A DNA stretch of 64,000 nt from Streptomyces albipurpureus (GCF_023701525.1 NZ_JAMQAW010000006.1:245350-309349); one strand, 5' to 3'. Shown: positions 27,519-35,144, counted from the stretch's first letter. Program-made: numbers and translations. Notes: generated from the letters alone by a model not told the origin.

Positions 27519-29198
27519 TCACGAGCCTGACAGGCCGTGGTCGTCCATCAATCGCATCAGGTTCCGCTTGCGTTTCTGGGTGGTGCGCAGGTCGGTGATG
27601 TACGCGGCGAAGTCGTCCGGTGTGCCGAGGCGGTGATGGCAGTCACGGATGCTCAGGAGCAGGCTGACGAGCTGTTCGTAGGCGCGATTGCCGGTCTCAC
27701 GGGTGAGACGGGCGGCCAGGCGGAGGTAGACGGGGAGGGCATCGGTAGGGCGGGACTGGTCGGCGAGGGTGAGCCACTGGCCGTCGTAAGCGCCGAACTC
27801 GCCGGCTGTCTGCCAGGCGGCATCGAGGTCCTGGTCGTCGAGGAGGATGTCCACGAGGACGCTGGCACCGTGCGCACCCGCCCGTTCGGCATCGGCGCGG
27901 AGAAGTGTCAGTGCCCTGTCGCGGTCGGTCGGCCAGCATGCGGCGGCCCTGGCAGCGGCACGTAGCTGCTGGTAGGTGAGCAGGGTGCGGCGGGCCGTGA
28001 AGTGCTCGCGGCGCAGGGTGAGGGCGTCGTCGAGGCGGTGGGTTCGTGTGTAGCGGTCCGCGAGGTGGTCGACCAGGCCAGTGTCGACGGTGGCGAGGTC
28101 CGCTGTCTCGCGGATGCCGCGTTCCGCCCATTCCAGGGCTTCGGCGGTCCGGCCGGCGGTGTCGAGTTCTCGGGCGATGAGCAGATGGGTATGACCGTTC
28201 GGCGCGAGGTCGGCGGCGTGTACGGCGATCACCGTGTCGATGTCCCGCCCCGACTTCGCGAGGCGCTGCATGAGGTGCTTCTCGGCCCAGCCGGTGCGGT
28301 TCGCCTTCCATGCTTCCATCGCGTACCGGCGCAGGGCGGCCGTTCCCTGCTCGTCAAGCAGGCCCTCGTAGTCGAGGGGGTCGATGTCCGTCAGATCGGC
28401 CGCGTCGTCGAGCGCGTGCGTCACCAGCCAGTGCGCGAGTTCCTCCGGGTCGGGGCGGGCCGCGCGGCAGGCGTCGTGGTGGGCGTCGGCGAGGTCGCCA
28501 CCGATCCGCCCGAGCCATCCGTCGGAGTCGTCGACGTTCTCGACCACGGCTGCCAGGAACCCGATCGCCTCCCGGGCCAGAGCCATCGCGTCGGCCGCCC
28601 GGCCGGAGGTCGTCAGTGACCGGATCACGATGACCGCCTGCCCTGCCTGGTCGGCGTAGGCACGGGCGTCGGCGTACTCGACGTATCCGTACTGGGCGAA
28701 GCGTCCGATGTCGAGCAGCTCACGGATGCGGGAGCGGACCTCGGCCAGATCTCCGCGAGCGCTCGCCGCTCTCAGTTCCAGACGGCGTCGCAGCTGCCGG
28801 TCCTCGGCCATCTCCTCCCGCACGAGCGCGACCAGGTCCTCCCGAGACAGGGCCGTCAACCAGGCGTCGAGGCCACGTGCCCTGCCCCGGCCCGACGCAC
28901 GCTGCTGGGAGAGGTCTGTCTCCTGGCCGATCACGGTCAGGCCGAGCGCGACCAGATGCTTGCAGAAGTTGCCCTCCTGGCCGTACGGGCAGTCGCACAC
29001 GCCTGTCGGCTTTCGGCGCCCGCCCAGGCGCAGCTCCACCTCATACCGCTCCGTGCCGCGTACCGACGCCCTGATCCAGCCGTCATCGACCTCGACCCCG
29101 GACACCGCGTCGACGTAAGCGAGTCCGCGTTCGAACGAACGCTCCCCGGCCAGCGCCCTCAGCTTCGCTTCCGTAAGACTGCCCACAACCCTCCGCAC
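27519..29198 (-). CDS. SWIM zinc-finger protein
   Basis: About 559 aa. The SWIM motif C-x-C-x(n)-C-x-H is visible near residue 70 as CDCPYGQEGNFCKHLVALGL, preceded by a strand-rich segment RGTERYEVELRLGGRRKP. The rest is a long array of helical, TPR-like hairpins rich in Ala, Leu and Arg (for example TAEALEWAERGIRE and YLRLAARLTRETGNRAYEQL). SWIM domains bind DNA or proteins; helical-repeat forms are common and uncharacterised in actinobacteria. The start is uncertain: GTG codons at 29198 and 29186 both fit, while the frame stays open to 29258. It is the first gene of the leftward kinase/SNF2/methylase run, so it may be regulatory or an accessory part of that system. Confidence 0.78.
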   Translation of the reverse strand: MRRVVGSLTEAKLRALAGERSFERGLAYVDAVSGVEVDDGWIRASVRGTERYEVELRLGGRRKPTGVCDCPYGQEGNFCKHLVALGLTVIGQETDLSQQRASGRGRARGLDAWLTALSREDLVALVREEMAEDRQLRRRLELRAASARGDLAEVRSRIRELLDIGRFAQYGYVEYADARAYADQAGQAVIVIRSLTTSGRAADAMALAREAIGFLAAVVENVDDSDGWLGRIGGDLADAHHDACRAARPDPEELAHWLVTHALDDAADLTDIDPLDYEGLLDEQGTAALRRYAMEAWKANRTGWAEKHLMQRLAKSGRDIDTVIAVHAADLAPNGHTHLLIARELDTAGRTAEALEWAERGIRETADLATVDTGLVDHLADRYTRTHRLDDALTLRREHFTARRTLLTYQQLRAAARAAACWPTDRDRALTLLRADAERAGAHGASVLVDILLDDQDLDAAWQTAGEFGAYDGQWLTLADQSRPTDALPVYLRLAARLTRETGNRAYEQLVSLLLSIRDCHHRLGTPDDFAAYITDLRTTQKRKRNLMRLMDDHGLSGS

Positions 29199-29375
29199 TC
29201 CGATGTGACTCGGGCTCCGTTCAACGGCCCTCACCCTAACGGCCGCCCGGTCGAACAACCCCAGGGATCAGCACGGCGCGACTCTGCAGTGCCGCACCCC
29301 CGCCGGTGAGGTCGTCGACCACTCCCACTCCCCCGGGCCTTCCCCGAAAGGATGCGCCACGGGTCCTGGTTGCGC

Positions 29376-30149
29376 CTACCGCCCCAACTCTCCATCGGGT
29401 CCGGTAGTCACCTCCCGAAACCGTATCCGGCTCCCCGCCGCAGCCGGGAAGGCCAGGGAGCCGAGATAGGGGTCGGGTAGGGCCAGGTCATGGACCTGCC
29501 AGTTGGTCGGGGCGCCCGGCACGGTGGTGGTGAGGTGGACCGGGCCTCGGGTGGCGGGGTGGGACTCCAGGGCGCTGAGATCGGTGACGATGCCGGTGCC
29601 GACCGCCTTGAGGGTGGCTTCCTTACGGGTCCAGCAGGCGAGGAAGCCACGGTCGCGCCGCACCGGATCGCCGATGGTGGAGAGTTCGGCACATTCCGCG
29701 GCGGTGAGGACCTTGGCCGCGAGGTCGGCGGACCAGATGGGGCGCTGCCTCTCCACGTCCACGCCGATCTCGTGCGGGGCGATCGCGAGCATCGCGCAGC
29801 CGTTGGTGTGGGAGATGCTGATCCACCAGGGGTTGACCGGGTGGATCACCCGAGGTGGGCCGTGTTCCAGGTCCCCGCACTCGGGGCAGGGGCGCCTGCC
29901 GAAGACCAGGCTCGCGGCCGGCACGTCGAGCAGTCGGCCCAGGGTGCGGCGCACAGCGGCGCGGTAGACGACGTACTCCTGTGAGCGCTGCCGCGGGAGC
30001 CGGGCGGCGGCCGCGAGCTCCGCGGGGCTGAGGACCGAGGGGGCGTCGACGGGGGCGGATCCGGAGGTGATCCACCACCAGATGTCGACGACGGCGGGTC
30101 TGTTGGGGTCCGCGGCGAGCCCTGCGACCGATGAACTTGTTGTGGGCAT
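29376..30149 (-). CDS. 4'-Phosphopantetheinyl transferase, Sfp type
   Basis: A 257-aa protein that moves the phosphopantetheine arm from CoA to the active Ser of carrier proteins. Family signatures are WISISHTNGCAMLAI, IGVDVERQRPIW (Mg-binding acidic residues) and FLACWTRKEATLKAVGTGI. A Cys pair, CPECGD, near residue 86 is an addition seen in some actinobacterial members. Length is normal for the Sfp group. It is transcribed away from the biosynthetic genes across a 524-base AT-richer control region and very likely activates the two ACPs at 34819 and 48148. No clear Shine-Dalgarno sequence precedes the ATG. Confidence 0.93.
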   Translation of the reverse strand: MPTTSSSVAGLAADPNRPAVVDIWWWITSGSAPVDAPSVLSPAELAAAARLPRQRSQEYVVYRAAVRRTLGRLLDVPAASLVFGRRPCPECGDLEHGPPRVIHPVNPWWISISHTNGCAMLAIAPHEIGVDVERQRPIWSADLAAKVLTAAECAELSTIGDPVRRDRGFLACWTRKEATLKAVGTGIVTDLSALESHPATRGPVHLTTTVPGAPTNWQVHDLALPDPYLGSLAFPAAAGSRIRFREVTTGPDGELGR

Positions 30150-30260
30150 GCCAGCCAGTTCTGTTGCCGCCCGCGAGGGGCCGGGAAGATGCGCGACAAG
30201 CGTAGCGAGCCAGGACTAGCACACAAAGCGCGTGGCACCTGCCTGCCAATGACGCTTCAT

Positions 30261-30293
30261 GGTGAACCGAACCGGGATCCGGTTCGTGACCAT
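30261..30293. promoter_or_regulatory. Operator-like palindrome
   Basis: CGAACCGG (30269-30276), a three-base GAT centre and CCGGTTCG (30280-30287) form a perfect 8-bp inverted repeat. The symmetry resumes at the edges, with TGGT (30261-30264) mirrored by ACCA (30290-30293). It lies about 110 bases upstream of the PPTase start and 310 bases upstream of the regulator promoter, as expected for a dimeric repressor site. Confidence 0.5.
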
Positions 30294-30602
30294 AAGTGAT
30301 GACCACACTGCGCACCGCAGACGATGAGGGGAAGTAGCGGCAGTTTCCTGCGAAATGTTCATACTCAGCACGACAGGCCCATAAATTGATGGTTGCCCTG
30401 CTATCCGAAGGCGACTGCCATGTGCTCTATCAGTGCACCCAACTAGCAACGCTTCGCACCTTTTCACCTGCGGCACAAAAGCCTCACACGATGTGTTCCA
30501 GTCACCAGCGACGCACCATCACCGACACGGACAGCCTTTATGAAACAAGGTTGGATAGTCAATAGCAGAACATTTCGTTGACACTTCACCAAATAAACCT
30601 CG

Positions 30603-30630
30603 TTGACCGAATCGCTACCGTGGATATAGC
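30603..30630 (+). promoter_or_regulatory. Sigma70-type promoter for regulator 1
   Basis: TTGACC (30603-30608), a 16-base spacer and TATAGC (30625-30630) form a good -35/-10 pair. This puts the transcript start near 30637, 37 bases before the GTG at 30674. The earlier TTG at 30578 is the same kind of TTGACA motif, not a start codon. Confidence 0.6.
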
Positions 30631-30673
30631 CTTAGTCCGACGTTCAAACGTTCGAAACAGCGGGCGGGAGACA

Positions 30674-31453
30674 GTGGTTAATCGGGAGTCCAAGTCACTG
30701 CCGGGACCTCCGGAAAGAAACCCGGTGGCCGATGAAGTCGGCCGGGCGTTATTACAGTTACAAGAGCTCATCAAGACCACCCAGTGCGATGGAGAAGAAG
30801 CTTCTGCTTCTGGCACCGTCCGTATCCTGAAGTCCGGGGAGAGCGCGGTCGACGTCTGCGGTCAACTGATCGACGCAGCCCGGTCCGATGTGGGCATCAT
30901 CGTCCAGGCGCCCGGCTCCGAGGTGGCGGCCATCGCGCTGGAGCTGCTGAGCCGACCGGGGCACCACGCGCATATGCGGCTGTTGTGTGCCGCCCCTGTG
31001 GTGCACTCAGGGGCGTTCCGTGCCGCCCTCACCCAGTCGGCCCTCTCGTACACGGTCCGCGTCGCCGACTCCTATCTGAGCGAGACCGTGGTGGTGGACT
31101 CCCGCGCGGCGGTGCTCTGGTCGGATCGCCCAGGTGGCGGGCGGCAGGCATCGTTTATCTCCGACCCGGCCTCCGCCGGCGCGCTCTCCTCGCTGTTTGC
31201 CACCCGATGGATGAGCGCCGCGCCCGCAAAGCCCGGAGCCGAGGCCGGCCGGGCGCGCAGCGAGACGGGTCGGCGCATCCTGGAGTCCCTCAGAGACGGC
31301 CGCACCGATGAAGCCGCGGCACGGGAACTATCCATTCCGCTGAGGACATACCGGCGCTATGTCGCCGAGATCATGCGGGAGATCGATGCGAGTTCCCGCT
31401 TCCAGGCCGGTGCGCGAGCCGTGCAGCTTGGTCTGCTCCCCCAAGGGGAGTGA
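30674..31453 (+). CDS. Regulator 1: PLD-like sensor domain plus LuxR-type HTH
   Basis: A 259-aa transcriptional regulator. The C-terminal 60 residues form a helix-turn-helix of the LuxR/GerE kind (LRDGRTDEAAARELSIPLRT, then YRRYVAEIM and SRFQAGARA). The middle (about residues 60-180) looks like the phospholipase-D-like sensor of TrmB-type regulators (VGIIVQAPGSEVAAIALELL, YLSETVVVDSRAAVLWSD) without an HKD motif, so it should be a ligand-binding rather than catalytic fold. The GTG at 30674 lies just behind GGGAG. A second, similar regulator follows 83 bases downstream. Both probably activate the cluster, as pathway-specific regulators. Confidence 0.8.
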   Translation: MVNRESKSLPGPPERNPVADEVGRALLQLQELIKTTQCDGEEASASGTVRILKSGESAVDVCGQLIDAARSDVGIIVQAPGSEVAAIALELLSRPGHHAHMRLLCAAPVVHSGAFRAALTQSALSYTVRVADSYLSETVVVDSRAAVLWSDRPGGGRQASFISDPASAGALSSLFATRWMSAAPAKPGAEAGRARSETGRRILESLRDGRTDEAAARELSIPLRTYRRYVAEIMREIDASSRFQAGARAVQLGLLPQGE

Positions 31454-31536
31454 CAGAAGGAATCACAGGGCCTCCCACACGGGGGCCCGGTCCGGCCACG
31501 CCGTCGGCCGGCGCGAGTGACATGGGGGAAGAAAAC

Positions 31537-32487
31537 ATGGGGGAAGAGTTCGATGCGGCACTCGGAGAGGTCCGCGACCTTATCGACACCGCGGTGTCCA
31601 AGTACCACGAATGGGCACTACGCAGCCGATTGGTGGTGCCGGTCGGCCCCGACGCCAATGTCGTCCGGCAGGCGATAGCGCAGCTGATCGGCAGCGCCCG
31701 GCACACCATAGACGTGGTGATCGCGTCCGAGACCGAGCAGACGGTTCAACTGCTGGCCGCGCTGCGGAGTCTGTTGGAAGCCGAGGACAGCCGGGTCCGC
31801 GCCAGGGTGGTGTGTACCCACGCGGCGCTTGAACAGGACGCGTTCCGTGAGTTCCTCGACCAGGGCGACAAGCTGCAGATCCGGGTGGCGCGGGTGCCCT
31901 ATCTGGAGACGGTGATCGTGGACGGGAGGATGGTGCTGGTGCGCACCGAGCCCGGCTCCCACGCCTCACTGGTGCAGGCCCAGCCCCTTTTGGAGGCGCT
32001 GCACGGCCTGTTTCTGAGTGCCTGGCGCCATGGCACGGTGCCGTGCGGCCGGATCGACCTGGGCAACGCCGACCGTACCGATCTGGCCGCGGCCATCCTG
32101 GAGCGGTTGAACGCCGGCGGGACCGATCAGGCCGCGGCGCGTGAACTGGGCGTCTCGGTGCGGACCTACCGACGCTATGTGGCGGGGATCATGGACGCTC
32201 TGGGCACGAAGTCCCGTTTCCAGGCAGGGGTGCGTGCGGCTGAGGCCGGGCTGCTCCAGCCTCCGCACCGCAGGTCCGTGAACGAGCCCCAGTTGCTGCC
32301 GTCCCATCGTCTGGCGCCCACCGGCGGCGTCGAACTCGCAGCGCCCCACTGCCCCCAGTCCCCGTCCGACACCGGGCTGCTCCAGTTGGCGCACCGCACC
32401 GCGAAGGACGCGGTGCGCCGTACCGTGAAAGGGGGCGCGCGCGGTGGGTTCAACCGACTGGCACCCGGGGCAGCTTCGTGCCAATGA
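31537..32487 (+). CDS. Regulator 2: paralogue of regulator 1
   Basis: A 316-aa regulator with the same layout as its neighbour. The sensor part reads SRLVVPVGPDANVVRQAI, ARHTIDVVIASE and VPYLETVIVDGRMVLV. The HTH reads RLNAGGTDQAAARELGVSVR, then TYRRYVAGIMDALG and SRFQAGVRAAEAGLL. A 75-residue Pro/Arg-rich tail is unique to this copy. I chose the ATG at 31537 because GGGGGA lies 7 bases ahead. A GTG at 31450 that overlaps the previous stop and an ATG at 31522 are alternatives with poor ribosome-binding sites. Two tandem, diverged regulators suggest a heterodimer or a two-step cascade. Confidence 0.8.
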   Translation: MGEEFDAALGEVRDLIDTAVSKYHEWALRSRLVVPVGPDANVVRQAIAQLIGSARHTIDVVIASETEQTVQLLAALRSLLEAEDSRVRARVVCTHAALEQDAFREFLDQGDKLQIRVARVPYLETVIVDGRMVLVRTEPGSHASLVQAQPLLEALHGLFLSAWRHGTVPCGRIDLGNADRTDLAAAILERLNAGGTDQAAARELGVSVRTYRRYVAGIMDALGTKSRFQAGVRAAEAGLLQPPHRRSVNEPQLLPSHRLAPTGGVELAAPHCPQSPSDTGLLQLAHRTAKDAVRRTVKGGARGGFNRLAPGAASCQ

Positions 32488-32574
32488 CGGTCGGCTGAAC
32501 CGCGTTCCCGGCCGCTCATCGCCCGGTGATCCGACAGGTTATTGACAGCTCCCAGAAAGAACATGGCACGGCTG

Positions 32575-32601
32575 CCCGAAGGAATCTAGATTCCCTTCGG
32601 G
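32575..32601. promoter_or_regulatory. 27-bp near-perfect palindrome upstream of the carboxylase operon
   Basis: A perfect 14-bp palindrome GGAATCTAGATTCC (32581-32594) is extended by CCCGAA on the left (32575-32580) and, after one extra C, TTCGGG on the right (32596-32601). It lies 88 bases downstream of regulator 2 and 86 bases before the carboxylase ATG. It could be an operator for the operon or, less likely, a terminator for the regulator transcript, as there is no T run. Confidence 0.6.
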
Positions 32602-32686
32602 TGGCCGTTCACATTGCGGAAGCAGGGCCGCCGATGCGGCCGGCCATCCCGGCGCAGGTACTTCACCGACCGCCAGGAGAACGCAT

Positions 32687-34255
32687 ATGAGCGGATTACC
32701 GAAAGCTGGCGCTGCGGACCGGCTCACAGAATTCAAGGAGCTACGGGAGCGGATACGTCGAGGGCCGAGCGAGGAATCGACCAAAGCCCAGCACGCCAAG
32801 GGTAAGTTGACCGCACGGGAGCGGATCGACCTACTTCTCGACGAGGGTTCCTTCCATGAGATCGAGCCGCTGCGTCGACACCGTGCCACGGGTTTCGGTC
32901 TGGAATCCCGCAGGCCCCACACGGATGGTGTGGTGACCGGTTGGGGCACGGTGAACGGAAGTACCGTTTTCACCTACGCCCATGATTTCCGGATCTTCGG
33001 CGGGGCACTGGGCGAAGCGCATGCGCAGAAGATCCACAAGGTAATGGACATGGCCCTGGCCGCGGGGGCTCCTTTGGTCTCGCTCAACGACGGTGCGGGC
33101 GCCCGCATTCAGGAGGGTGTCATTGCGCTCGCCGGATACGGCGGGATATTCCAGCGCAATAGCCTTGCCTCCGGGGTCATTCCGCAGATCAGTGTGATGC
33201 TCGGCCCCTGCGCGGGCGGGGCGGCATACTCTCCGGCGCTCACGGATTTCGTCTTCATGGTCCGTGAAACGTCCCAGATGTTCATCACAGGACCGGACGT
33301 GGTACACGCCGTCACCGGAGAGCGAATCACCCAGAACGGCCTCGGTGGCGCCGATGTGCACTCCGCGGTCTCCGGCGTGGCCCACTTCGCCTATGACGAC
33401 GAGCAGACCTGTATCGAAGAAGTCCGCTATCTGCTTTCGCTCCTACCCCAGAACAACCACGCGACCTCACCCGCGATCCCCTGCGACGACCCGATCGACC
33501 GCCTTTCGCCCGAACTCCTCGAACTGGTCCCGGCGGACGCCAACCAGCCGTACGACATGCGGAAGGTGATTGAGGCGGTCGTTGACCACGGCGAATACCT
33601 GGAGGTCCACGAGCGCTGGGCCATGAATGTGCTGTGCGTACTGGCGCGGGTGGACGGCCATGTGATCGGCATCATCGCCAACCAGCCGCAGTCCCTGGCC
33701 GGTGTTCTCGACATCGATGCCAGCGACAAGGCCGCCCGCTTCGTCCAGATGTGCGACGCGTTCAACATTCCCTTGGTGACCCTGCTGGATGTGCCCGGCT
33801 TTCTGCCCGGAGTCGACCAGGAACACCACGGCATCATCCGACACGGGGCAAAGCTGCTCTACGCCTACTGCGCCGCCACCGTCCCGCGTATCCAACTGAT
33901 CCTGCGCAAGGCATACGGCGGGGCGTACATCGTCATGGACTCCCGTTCCATCGGGGCCGACCTCTCCTTCGCCTGGCCGAGCAACGAGATCGCGGTCATG
34001 GGCGCGGAGGGCGCGGCGAACGTGGTCTTCCGGCGAGACATCCAGAACGCCGAGGACCCCGAGGCGATGCGCGCCCAGCGCATCAAGGAGTACCAGTCGG
34101 AGCTGATGCACCCCTACTACGCGGCGGAACGCGGGTTGGTGGATGACGTGATCGACCCGGCTGAGACCAGATCGGTGCTCGCCGCCTCACTCGCCATGCT
34201 CCGCACCAAGCACGCCGATCTACCGAACCGCAAGCACGGCAACCCGCCCATGTGA
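32687..34255 (+). CDS. Acyl-CoA carboxylase carboxyltransferase (beta) subunit
   Basis: A 522-aa biotin-dependent carboxyltransferase. It has the crotonase-like halves GLESRRPHTDGVVTGWGTVN, NDGAGARIQEGV with GPCAGGAAYSPALTDFVFMV (first oxyanion), and DVPGFLPGVDQEHHGIIRHG with KAYGGAYIVMDSRSIGADL (second). At the position that decides substrate in S. coelicolor (Asp422 in PccB, Ile in AccB) this protein has Ile415 in GGAYIVM. That predicts acetyl-CoA as substrate and malonyl-CoA as product. No biotin-carrying alpha subunit is in the window, so the housekeeping one must be shared. AGGAGA lies 7 bases before the ATG. An epsilon subunit follows. Its job is extender-unit supply for the pathway. 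Confidence 0.93.
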   Translation: MSGLPKAGAADRLTEFKELRERIRRGPSEESTKAQHAKGKLTARERIDLLLDEGSFHEIEPLRRHRATGFGLESRRPHTDGVVTGWGTVNGSTVFTYAHDFRIFGGALGEAHAQKIHKVMDMALAAGAPLVSLNDGAGARIQEGVIALAGYGGIFQRNSLASGVIPQISVMLGPCAGGAAYSPALTDFVFMVRETSQMFITGPDVVHAVTGERITQNGLGGADVHSAVSGVAHFAYDDEQTCIEEVRYLLSLLPQNNHATSPAIPCDDPIDRLSPELLELVPADANQPYDMRKVIEAVVDHGEYLEVHERWAMNVLCVLARVDGHVIGIIANQPQSLAGVLDIDASDKAARFVQMCDAFNIPLVTLLDVPGFLPGVDQEHHGIIRHGAKLLYAYCAATVPRIQLILRKAYGGAYIVMDSRSIGADLSFAWPSNEIAVMGAEGAANVVFRRDIQNAEDPEAMRAQRIKEYQSELMHPYYAAERGLVDDVIDPAETRSVLAASLAMLRTKHADLPNRKHGNPPM

Positions 34256-34353
34256 GGGCCGGACCCGGATGCGCAGAACCGTACCGACGCCGTGCCCAAA
34301 ACCCACGCCCGTACCCGGAGCCGTACCCGGCCCGGAGCCGAAGGCACGAGCAA

Positions 34354-34377
34354 CCAACACCAACACCAACACCAACA
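34354..34377 (+). repeat. Four tandem CCAACA repeats in the leader of the epsilon gene
   Basis: Four perfect copies of CCAACA run back to back and end 14 bases before the epsilon-subunit GTG. The stretch has no G and should stay unstructured in mRNA, keeping the ribosome-binding site GGAGAGG open. Confidence 0.8.
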
Positions 34378-34391
34378 GGAGAGGACCAGAA

Positions 34392-34610
34392 GTGAACGAA
34401 CCCACCGAGGAGCCCCTGTTCCGCGTCGTGAGCGGCGCACCCACCCCCGAGGAACTCGCGGCGCTGACCGCGGTGCTGCTCTCCCGCACCGGATCGGCCG
34501 CCGAGCCGAGCTCGGCGGAGGTTCTGCGGATCGTCCCCCGCGGGCTCGCGCACCGGCAGCTCGGATATCTCTCGTACCTCTCGCCTTCGAGTTGGCAGCG
34601 AATCGCCTGA
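34392..34610 (+). CDS. Acyl-CoA carboxylase epsilon subunit
   Basis: A 72-aa protein with the family core FRVVSGAPTPEELAALTAVL. Epsilon subunits bind and stimulate actinobacterial acyl-CoA carboxylase complexes and normally sit directly behind the beta gene, as here (136 bases). The GTG start at 34392 has GGAGAGG 7 bases ahead. The C-terminal 30 residues end in a short hydrophobic, Tyr-rich stretch. It supports the view that the beta subunit forms a complete dedicated carboxylase with the shared alpha chain. Confidence 0.85.
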   Translation: MNEPTEEPLFRVVSGAPTPEELAALTAVLLSRTGSAAEPSSAEVLRIVPRGLAHRQLGYLSYLSPSSWQRIA

Positions 34611-34719
34611 ACCATTCGCCGCGGAGGCTCCGAGCGGGCTCTGAGCGTCCGGAAAGTGTCAGGAGTGGCAGTCCGCTGCCGTCGTGCGCGGGGCCGACTG
34701 GCAGCTAACGGACACGGCC

Positions 34720-34749
34720 TTGAGTCACTTTCTCCCAGGTGAATAGCAT
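34720..34749 (+). promoter_or_regulatory. Probable promoter before ACP1
   Basis: TTGAGT (34720-34725), an 18-base spacer and TAGCAT (34744-34749) lie in the 208-base gap between the epsilon gene and ACP1. The transcript would start near 34756, 63 bases before the ATG. It could give the PKS genes their own transcript, independent of the carboxylase. Confidence 0.45.
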
Positions 34750-34818
34750 CGAGATCGTTCAAGGGTTTGCGCATTCGCCACCCGACCGAAACCTCCCCTC
34801 CCGAAAGCAGGAAGAAAC

Positions 34819-35073
34819 ATGTCCACGACCATCACGGAACGCCGCGAGACCATCAAGGAAATCGTCTGCGACATTCTGGAGATCGAGCCCGATGACGTGA
34901 CGTCGACCAGCCGGTTCAAGGAGGACCACGATGCGGACTCGCTGCGCGCCATCGAAATCCTCGCTTCGCTCGAAAAGACCTTCAACGTCGTGATCAACCA
35001 GAGTGAACTCGGTCGGATGGTCAACCTCGACGGTGTTTACGAAGTCGTCGCGGAAGCCGCCGACTGGAAGTAG
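34819..35073 (+). CDS. Acyl carrier protein 1
   Basis: An 84-aa acidic four-helix carrier protein. The phosphopantetheine attachment Ser41 lies in DADSLRAIEIL. An unusual Asp in front (DADSL instead of GxDSL) sets it apart from the second ACP at 48148. AGGAAGAAAC precedes the ATG. It lies upstream of the first ketosynthase, with a UUCG-loop hairpin between them. It should carry the growing acyl chain or the starter, with modification by the Sfp-type transferase at 29376. Confidence 0.93.
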   Translation: MSTTITERRETIKEIVCDILEIEPDDVTSTSRFKEDHDADSLRAIEILASLEKTFNVVINQSELGRMVNLDGVYEVVAEAADWK

Positions 35074-35114
35074 GTCGGGCGGCGCCACAGTCACGGACAC
35101 GCACCTCAAGGAAA

Positions 35115-35130
35115 GGCCGGTTCGCCGGCC
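35115..35130 (+). other. UUCG tetraloop hairpin between ACP1 and the first ketosynthase
   Basis: GGCCGG (35115-35120), TTCG and CCGGCC (35125-35130) form a perfect 6-bp stem with a very stable tetraloop in RNA. It lies 42 bases after the ACP stop and 14 bases before the KS start. It may protect or process the ACP end of the transcript, so that more carrier protein than KS is made. Confidence 0.6.
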
Positions 35131-35144
35131 TGCCAGATAACGGG

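Larger units (their letters stand above)
30150..30673. promoter_or_regulatory. Divergent control region between PPTase and regulator 1
   Basis: A 524-base gap with no convincing gene. It is AT-richer than anything else in the window; the line at 30541 is only 37% G+C. It carries a long dyad at 30261-30293 on the PPTase side, two direct repeats TCGTTGAC (30575 and 30600) and a promoter-like pair at 30603-30630 on the regulator side. It most likely holds both start sites and the operators that switch on the cluster. Confidence 0.6.

Noticed and set aside
30216..30476. 86-aa minus-strand frame in the divergent control region
   Set aside because: No ribosome-binding site, odd codon use, and it covers the dyad at 30261; better explained as regulatory DNA.
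30578..30673. Longer start for regulator 1 at the TTG at 30578
   Set aside because: That TTGACA is a promoter-like motif and lies upstream of the better -35/-10 pair; the GTG at 30674 has a ribosome-binding site.
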